A stretch of DNA of 64,000 bases from Ancylobacter defluvii (lineage in GTDB: Bacteria > Pseudomonadota > Alphaproteobacteria > Rhizobiales > Xanthobacteraceae). The notes beneath the pieces were generated by a model, which was given only the letters and a program-made list of their open reading frames with translations, had not been told where the DNA came from and ran no database searches. A program made the translations under genes and the position numbers. Positions 60,028-64,000 of this stretch are shown in pieces. The stretch spans positions 248,001 through 312,000 of the forward strand of contig NZ_JAHBGD010000005.1 in NCBI RefSeq assembly GCF_018390605.1. Direction: 5' to 3'. Within the stretch, counting starts at the first letter, position 1; each line of letters begins with the position of its first letter.

Positions 60028-60461
60028 TTCGCTCCCGTGGAAGACGCCGCTGTTTCCGGCGCGGCTGGATCGACTTGATCAGCCTGTTGTTCGGCCTGGG
60101 GCCCGATCAGCCAGACCCCCGCGAGAATCAGTGCGATTCCCGCCGCCGGCACAAGCCCCACCCCTTCGTCAAAGATCAGCCAGCTCGCCAGCGGCACGGT
60201 AACATAGCTCAGCGTCGTCAGCGGGAAGGCCCTGCCGAGCGAACAGTATTTCAGGATAAGGATCCACGAGGCATAGGTGGCGAAATACAGCAGCGCCGCC
60301 ACCCAGCTTGCCGGCGACTGCGCCACCGCCTGCAGGAAGGCCGGGCTGATGGGCATGTCGCCGATGGCGCGCGACGTCGCCTCGAAGGCGATCTGCGTGC
60401 CGGTATCGACCAGCAGATACACCCCGACCAGCACGGGGAAACGGAGCGAGGCGGCAATCAT
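60024..60461 (-). CDS. small multidrug-resistance/ArnF-like transporter (EamA superfamily), second copy
   Basis: A 145-aa protein of four helices: LRFPVLVGVYLLVDTGTQIA, ASWVAALLYFATYASWILIL, RAFPLTTLSYVTVPLASWLI, and GLVPAAGIALILAGVWLIGP, with a ~30-residue acidic tail. A FEATSRAI segment with a Glu in or near helix 1 recalls the SMR proton/substrate Glu. Its ATG overlaps the GNAT gene's stop as TGATG. A second SMR-like gene is at 62754-63122; ArnE/ArnF-style heterodimers are likely. It would move a hydrophobic or amphipathic substrate across the inner membrane. Confidence 0.82.
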   Translation of the reverse strand: MIAASLRFPVLVGVYLLVDTGTQIAFEATSRAIGDMPISPAFLQAVAQSPASWVAALLYFATYASWILILKYCSLGRAFPLTTLSYVTVPLASWLIFDEGVGLVPAAGIALILAGVWLIGPQAEQQADQVDPAAPETAASSTGAK

Positions 60462-61765
60462 CACACGCGCCCGCGACGCTGATGCGCGACGAGATCCGGA
60501 TCCCAGCGCGGAAAGCCAAGCCACGGCACGGCGAGGCGCACCAGCATGTTCAGGACGGGATTCAGATGCTTCACCATGATCGTCGAGGGGCGCAGGCCGC
60601 TGCCATAGCGCAGCTTGGAGGCATAGGCGGTCTGTCCCGTCTGCAGGAAGCGCCGGCCGAGGCGCTGGCAAAGCTTCACGTTTTCCGCCCAGCTCACCGC
60701 ATAGAGGTCATGGTCGCGGGCAAGCGGATAGGACATGCCGAGGAACTTGTCGATCACCCGGTCCGGTTCGACCAGCAGCAGGTTGAAGGCCGCCAGCCGG
60801 CCGTCGATCCGATAGAAGGCGAACAGCGTGCGCTCCGGCTGGGCGGCGGCGATGCGCTCGAAATAACCGTCCGGGAGATCCTCGAAATCGCCGTAGCGCA
60901 CATGGCTCTGCGCACGGGTCGCGTCATAGAGGGCGCGAACCTCGTCCTCCAGCCCGGCGATGGAATTGCGCCATTCGACCGTCACCCGGTCGGCGCGCTT
61001 CAGCTTGCGCCGCAGGTCCTTGCGTGTCGCCGGGGAAAGCCGCGCCAGCCAGCCGTCGACCCCGGAGGTGCCGGCAAGGTCCAGCACCGCGTGCGGCAGG
61101 CTTTCCAGCGGCACATAGCCGGCCGCGGCGAGGGCGGGGCCGATCCGCTGCATTTCCTGCGGATCGATATCCTTGACGGCGATCAGGCCGGCCTTCTGTC
61201 GCCGGGCCTCGGCCTCGACACCACGCAGCAATTCCGCCAGCACGGCGTCGCGCTCCTGCTTGCCGAGCGAAGGCAGCAGTGCGATCGGGCAGTTCTCGGC
61301 AAAAGGCGAGCCGATGGCCAGCAGCCGCCATTCCTGGCCGCGCAGCAGCGCGCGGGCGGCGGAGCGGGCCAGGCGGCCGAGGCGGCCGGACAGTGAATTG
61401 CCGGGCGGCGCCTCGCTCTCGTCCTGGAACGGCGTGTCGAGCGGATAGCCGACGGTGAACAATGGCAAGCCGCCGAGAAAGCCGCGGGAATCGGCGGCGC
61501 TCGCCGCCGACAGGCGGAAGGTCGCGGGCGTCCCGGTTTCGCAGGCGACGAGATAGTCCCAACCCTCGGCATCGTCCGGGCGGCACAACATCCAGTCCTG
61601 TCGGGAAAGAGCGGAAACACCGGCATGGATGTGGACCCGCCGCCCGGCGCCCGCACCTGTCTCCTTCGAGGCCGCCGTCATGCCGGTATCGTTGGGATCC
61701 GTCGCTCGCCGGGAGGCACGCCCCTCGCTGGTCGGCAAGCCGAGCGACAATGGCTCATGAGCCAT
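60461..61765 (-). CDS. FemAB/GNAT-type acyltransferase
   Basis: A 434-aa two-lobe GNAT protein. The C-terminal half has SPATRKDLRRKLKRADRVTV, YFERIAAAQPERTLFAFYRI and DGRLAAFNLLLVEPDRVIDK, then NVKLCQRLGRRFLQTGQTAY. This matches the FemAB-like/BioF2 GNAT group, which transfers acyl or aminoacyl groups to peptidoglycan, amines or amino-acid-derived lipids. The N-terminal ~40 residues are low-complexity. The ATG at 61765 overlaps the upstream hydrolase gene by 11 bp. Its role in the operon is inferred, with a small amine, perhaps polyamine-like, as acceptor. Confidence 0.82.
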   Translation of the reverse strand: MAHEPLSLGLPTSEGRASRRATDPNDTGMTAASKETGAGAGRRVHIHAGVSALSRQDWMLCRPDDAEGWDYLVACETGTPATFRLSAASAADSRGFLGGLPLFTVGYPLDTPFQDESEAPPGNSLSGRLGRLARSAARALLRGQEWRLLAIGSPFAENCPIALLPSLGKQERDAVLAELLRGVEAEARRQKAGLIAVKDIDPQEMQRIGPALAAAGYVPLESLPHAVLDLAGTSGVDGWLARLSPATRKDLRRKLKRADRVTVEWRNSIAGLEDEVRALYDATRAQSHVRYGDFEDLPDGYFERIAAAQPERTLFAFYRIDGRLAAFNLLLVEPDRVIDKFLGMSYPLARDHDLYAVSWAENVKLCQRLGRRFLQTGQTAYASKLRYGSGLRPSTIMVKHLNPVLNMLVRLAVPWLGFPRWDPDLVAHQRRGRV

Positions 61766-62744
61766 GGCCCGCTCCGACGGAGGCCAACGCGGCCGATCCA
61801 AGGCCGGGAACAAGATCGGCGGGCTCCAGTGCGCCCGGTACCGCACCCGCCTCCGCCACCGCACTGGCGGCTGCCAGCTTGGCGGCGGTGGCCGGCCTCG
61901 CCCAGCCGGTCGGCTCGGTCCGCTCGGCCTCGACGTCGCGAGCGATGCGGCCGACGAATTCCACCACCCTCTCGCCCACGAGGTGACGCTGCCTATCCAC
62001 GGTGACGAGGTGGTAGCTGTCCTCCAGCACCATGGTATCGACGACGCCGCCGAGGCGGCGTTGCAGCGTGATCGCATTGTCGAGGCTGGCGATGTCGTCG
62101 TGCCTGGCGTGCACGACCAGCGTGCGCTGGCGGATGAGCGGCAGCATCGGCTTGATCTTCGCCGTGAGCCGCCACAATTCGCGCAGCGCTATGGCCGGAG
62201 TGGCGAGCAGGCCGGCTTCGGCGCTGCTGCCATGGCGCATCGAATAGGCGACCATCGCCCGGGTGCGCTCATCCTTCAGTCCGTAGGGCTCGCGTTCCTC
62301 GAAGCGGTAGCGCCGGCCGAAAGGCGTGTTGATGAACAGCCGCAGCAGGAAGCTGTATTTCGGGATCGACCAGCCATCATAGGTCAGCGTCGGCGCCAGC
62401 ATCACGAGGCCGCGCACGCGCTGCGGCTGGCGCGCCGCCACCAGCGCCGCCAGCACCGCGCCCATGGAGAGCCCGCCGACGAGAATGGTCGAGCATCGCT
62501 TCTCAAGCTCGTGAAGGGCGTCGACGGCACTGTCGTACCAGTCCTCGAAGCCGGTGCCGGTCAGGTCGTCCTCGGTGCCGCAATGGCCGGCCAGCTGGCA
62601 ACACATGACGGTGTAGCCGGCTGCCGCGAGCCGGCGTGCAATGTCCCGCATTTCCACCGGAGTGCCGCCAAGCCCGTGGATGAGCAGCACGCCGACCGGA
62701 CCGCGCTCGTAAAGAATGGAATGATCGGCCACGGCCTTCACCAC
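61755..62744 (-). CDS. alpha/beta hydrolase (Est30/lysophospholipase-like)
   Basis: A 329-aa hydrolase. The triad is visible: HG motif GVLLIHGLGGTPVEMRDIAR, nucleophile VGGLSMGAVLAALVAARQPQ, Asp in VVHARHDDIASLDNAIT, and His in VLEDSYHLVTVDRQRHLV. This matches the carboxylesterase Est30-type group. The C-terminal ~70 residues are Ala/Glu/Gly-rich without fold features. It lies 9 bp after the first SMR-like gene and overlaps the GNAT gene by 11 bp. It could release an acyl chain made or used by the GNAT protein. Confidence 0.88.
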   Translation of the reverse strand: MVKAVADHSILYERGPVGVLLIHGLGGTPVEMRDIARRLAAAGYTVMCCQLAGHCGTEDDLTGTGFEDWYDSAVDALHELEKRCSTILVGGLSMGAVLAALVAARQPQRVRGLVMLAPTLTYDGWSIPKYSFLLRLFINTPFGRRYRFEEREPYGLKDERTRAMVAYSMRHGSSAEAGLLATPAIALRELWRLTAKIKPMLPLIRQRTLVVHARHDDIASLDNAITLQRRLGGVVDTMVLEDSYHLVTVDRQRHLVGERVVEFVGRIARDVEAERTEPTGWARPATAAKLAAASAVAEAGAVPGALEPADLVPGLGSAALASVGAGHGS

Positions 62745-62753
62745 GTGCCTTCC

Positions 62754-63122
62754 TCACAACTCGCTGGCGACGAGAACGATACCCGCCATGATGAGCAGCG
62801 CCCCCGCCCAGTGGTTCCGGCCCAGTCTCTCGCCGAGAAACAGGTGGCTGGCAGCCAGGACCCCGAGAATGTTCAGGCTGGCGAGCGGAAAGGCTATCGA
62901 AAGCGGCACCAGTGCCAGGATACGAATCCAGATAACGAATTCAGCAACATATATGCCGATTCCGGCCAGCAGCCAGGGTGTCGCCACCAGCGAGCGAAGG
63001 AAGGCGCCCCACCGGCCCCCCTCCGGTGCGGGAATCTTGTCCGCCCCTAGCTTGAAGGCGATCTGGCCGATGACATCGCAGGCGACGGAAGCCGCGAACA
63101 GCGCGACGAGCTCCACGGTCAT
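62754..63122 (-). CDS. small multidrug-resistance/ArnE-like transporter (EamA superfamily), first copy
   Basis: A 122-aa four-helix protein: MTVELVALFAASVACDVIGQ with IAFKLGADKIP, LVATPWLLAGIGIYVAEFVI, IRILALVPLSIAFPLASLNI, and GALLIMAGIVLVASEL. A GxxxFKxGA motif in helix 1 follows the ArnE/EmrE pattern. Its ATG overlaps the arginase-like stop as ATGA. A related copy lies at 60024-60461, so the two probably form a hetero-oligomer. Confidence 0.85.
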   Translation of the reverse strand: MTVELVALFAASVACDVIGQIAFKLGADKIPAPEGGRWGAFLRSLVATPWLLAGIGIYVAEFVIWIRILALVPLSIAFPLASLNILGVLAASHLFLGERLGRNHWAGALLIMAGIVLVASEL

Positions 63123-64000
63123 TGCAGCACCGCCTCCATAGCCGAGAGGATGCGCAGATTGGTCGCCTCGTTGACAGCGGTGCCTGCGTCGGGCGGTACG
63201 GGCCGCTGGTCGCGATCGAGGCGGGCGAGCAGCGAGCGGACCGTTCCAAGCGAGCCCTCGGGCGAGTAGTCGCCACACACATCCATGCCGATGACGGGGC
63301 GCCGGGCGGCGATGATGTCGATCGCTTCCAGCACCGCGTCGAGCCGCAGCTGGCCCTGGTCCCAATTGGTCACCGCCTCGGCGGAGGTGAGCACATCCTT
63401 GTCGAGGCTGACCCAGACCGGCGCTTCGGGCAGCCGATCGGCAATGCCGGCGACGCGACCGCCCCAGTCGTCCTCCGCCAGTCCCCGCCAGCGCAGGCCA
63501 TCGCGGGCGAGGCCGCAGGTGCCGCGCGCGCCGGCATTCTCAAAGGACGGGCCGGCATAGAAGGTGGCGCCGTCGAACCACGGGTGCAGTTCGAGGCGTC
63601 CGGAGCGCAGTGCGCCGACCGCCCCGCCCCGGAGCTGCGGCGCCTCGATGTCGGCGCTGGCCGGACCGAGCGTGACGACTCGCAGCACCTCGGGCCGTTC
63701 CAGTGCCCGCGCCACCCAGGATCCGCAGTTCAGATTCAAGGGGAAGCGGATCCAGTCCGGGTGATTGTCGAAATGGATGATGCTCACCGGCTGTTTCAGC
63801 CGCTTCACCAGCAGCAGCGACAGATGGTGGAAATCGCCCGAGCCGATGAAGTGGATGTCGCCGTCCACCGGCGAGCCGAGGCGCGCGTCGAGGGCGGCGA
63901 GCGCTTCCTCCGAGGCGAGCAGCCGCAGACGCGGGGCAAGGTCGCGGGCGGCAATGACATCGCCGCCCGATTGCGCGCATGCCGCAACCAAGCCGGGCTG
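63119..64000 (-). CDS. arginase/agmatinase-like ureohydrolase, 5'-truncated
   Basis: About 294 residues, open to the right edge, so the start is beyond 64000; a TTG at 63991 is only a chance start. Arginase-fold landmarks are FIGSGDFHHLSLLL (GGDH position), SIIHFDNHPDWIR (DAHxD position), WVSLDKDVLTSAEAVTNWDQ (SxDxD position) and GMDVCGDYSPEG. Metal Asp and His residues are mostly kept, although GGDH reads GSGDFHH. Arginases hydrolyse guanidino groups to urea and an amine. It heads the visible operon, coupled by ATGA to the first SMR-like gene. Confidence 0.85.
   Translation of the reverse strand, partial: QPGLVAACAQSGGDVIAARDLAPRLRLLASEEALAALDARLGSPVDGDIHFIGSGDFHHLSLLLVKRLKQPVSIIHFDNHPDWIRFPLNLNCGSWVARALERPEVLRVVTLGPASADIEAPQLRGGAVGALRSGRLELHPWFDGATFYAGPSFENAGARGTCGLARDGLRWRGLAEDDWGGRVAGIADRLPEAPVWVSLDKDVLTSAEAVTNWDQGQLRLDAVLEAIDIIAARRPVIGMDVCGDYSPEGSLGTVRSLLARLDRDQRPVPPDAGTAVNEATNLRILSAMEAVLQ

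Noticed and set aside
6-64000. CRISPR array, rRNA genes, intact insertion sequences or prophage genes
   Set aside because: I looked for regularly spaced direct repeats, rRNA signature words and transposase or integrase motifs and saw none.

Overview
This is a high-GC, gene-dense chromosomal window from an alphaproteobacterium, most likely of the order Hyphomicrobiales (Rhizobiales), possibly near Xanthobacteraceae. That placement is inferred from gene content, codon bias, abundant class III cyclases, RcnB, DUF2147 and PsiF-like secreted proteins, and rhizobial-type CCTCTCCCC palindromes. No search was run.

Layout. 0-7.2 kb: 3' part of gatB, a decayed GNAT gene, a small secreted PsiF-like protein divergent from a glutathione S-transferase, a membrane protein, tRNA-Ser(GCT) followed by an att-like palindromic tract, an MFS transporter with a TTG start, and a lytic transglycosylase. 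7.4-20.7 kb: the most unusual part. A HAMP-linked adenylate/guanylate cyclase and an ABC_sub_bind lipoprotein/Tat-type receptor face an ABC-like protein with inactive-looking nucleotide-binding motifs and a C-terminal cNMP-binding domain. Convergent to it is a tight minus-strand operon: cyclase-AAA-TPR regulator, YcaO, TfuA, an HEVGH metallopeptidase and a 173-aa unknown protein. YcaO plus TfuA is the signature of peptide or protein backbone modification (thioamide or azoline), and no classical short precursor peptide is visible.

20.9-26.5 kb: SDR/AraC pair, a TetR regulator whose operator recurs before a DUF2306-like gene, a tRNA-like 5' fragment, a 79-aa small protein, and a Hint-domain protein. 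26.8-33.1 kb: aromatic (de)carboxylase locus with YciI-like, UbiX, UbiD, SRPBCC, FUSC and a second divergent UbiD. 33.8-44.5 kb: LysR-controlled catabolic locus with a PotABCD-type ABC importer, a membrane desaturase-like di-iron protein, a TIM-barrel isomerase, a class II aldolase, a Rieske oxygenase and a phytoene-dehydrogenase-like flavoprotein. 44.5-52.8 kb: acetolactate-synthase-like pseudogene, aminotransferase, TetR and DDAH-type amidinohydrolase, divergent from a polar amino acid ABC importer and an M20 amidohydrolase, which together suggest use of guanidino or N-acylated amino compounds.

52.9-59.2 kb: ordinary small genes (YoaK, NUDIX-like, RcnB, LOG, PhaC-like hydrolase) and a paralogue of the 79-aa protein. 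59.6-64 kb: a translationally coupled operon of arginase-like protein, two SMR/ArnEF-like small transporters, an alpha/beta hydrolase, a FemAB/GNAT protein and DUF2147, running off the right edge.
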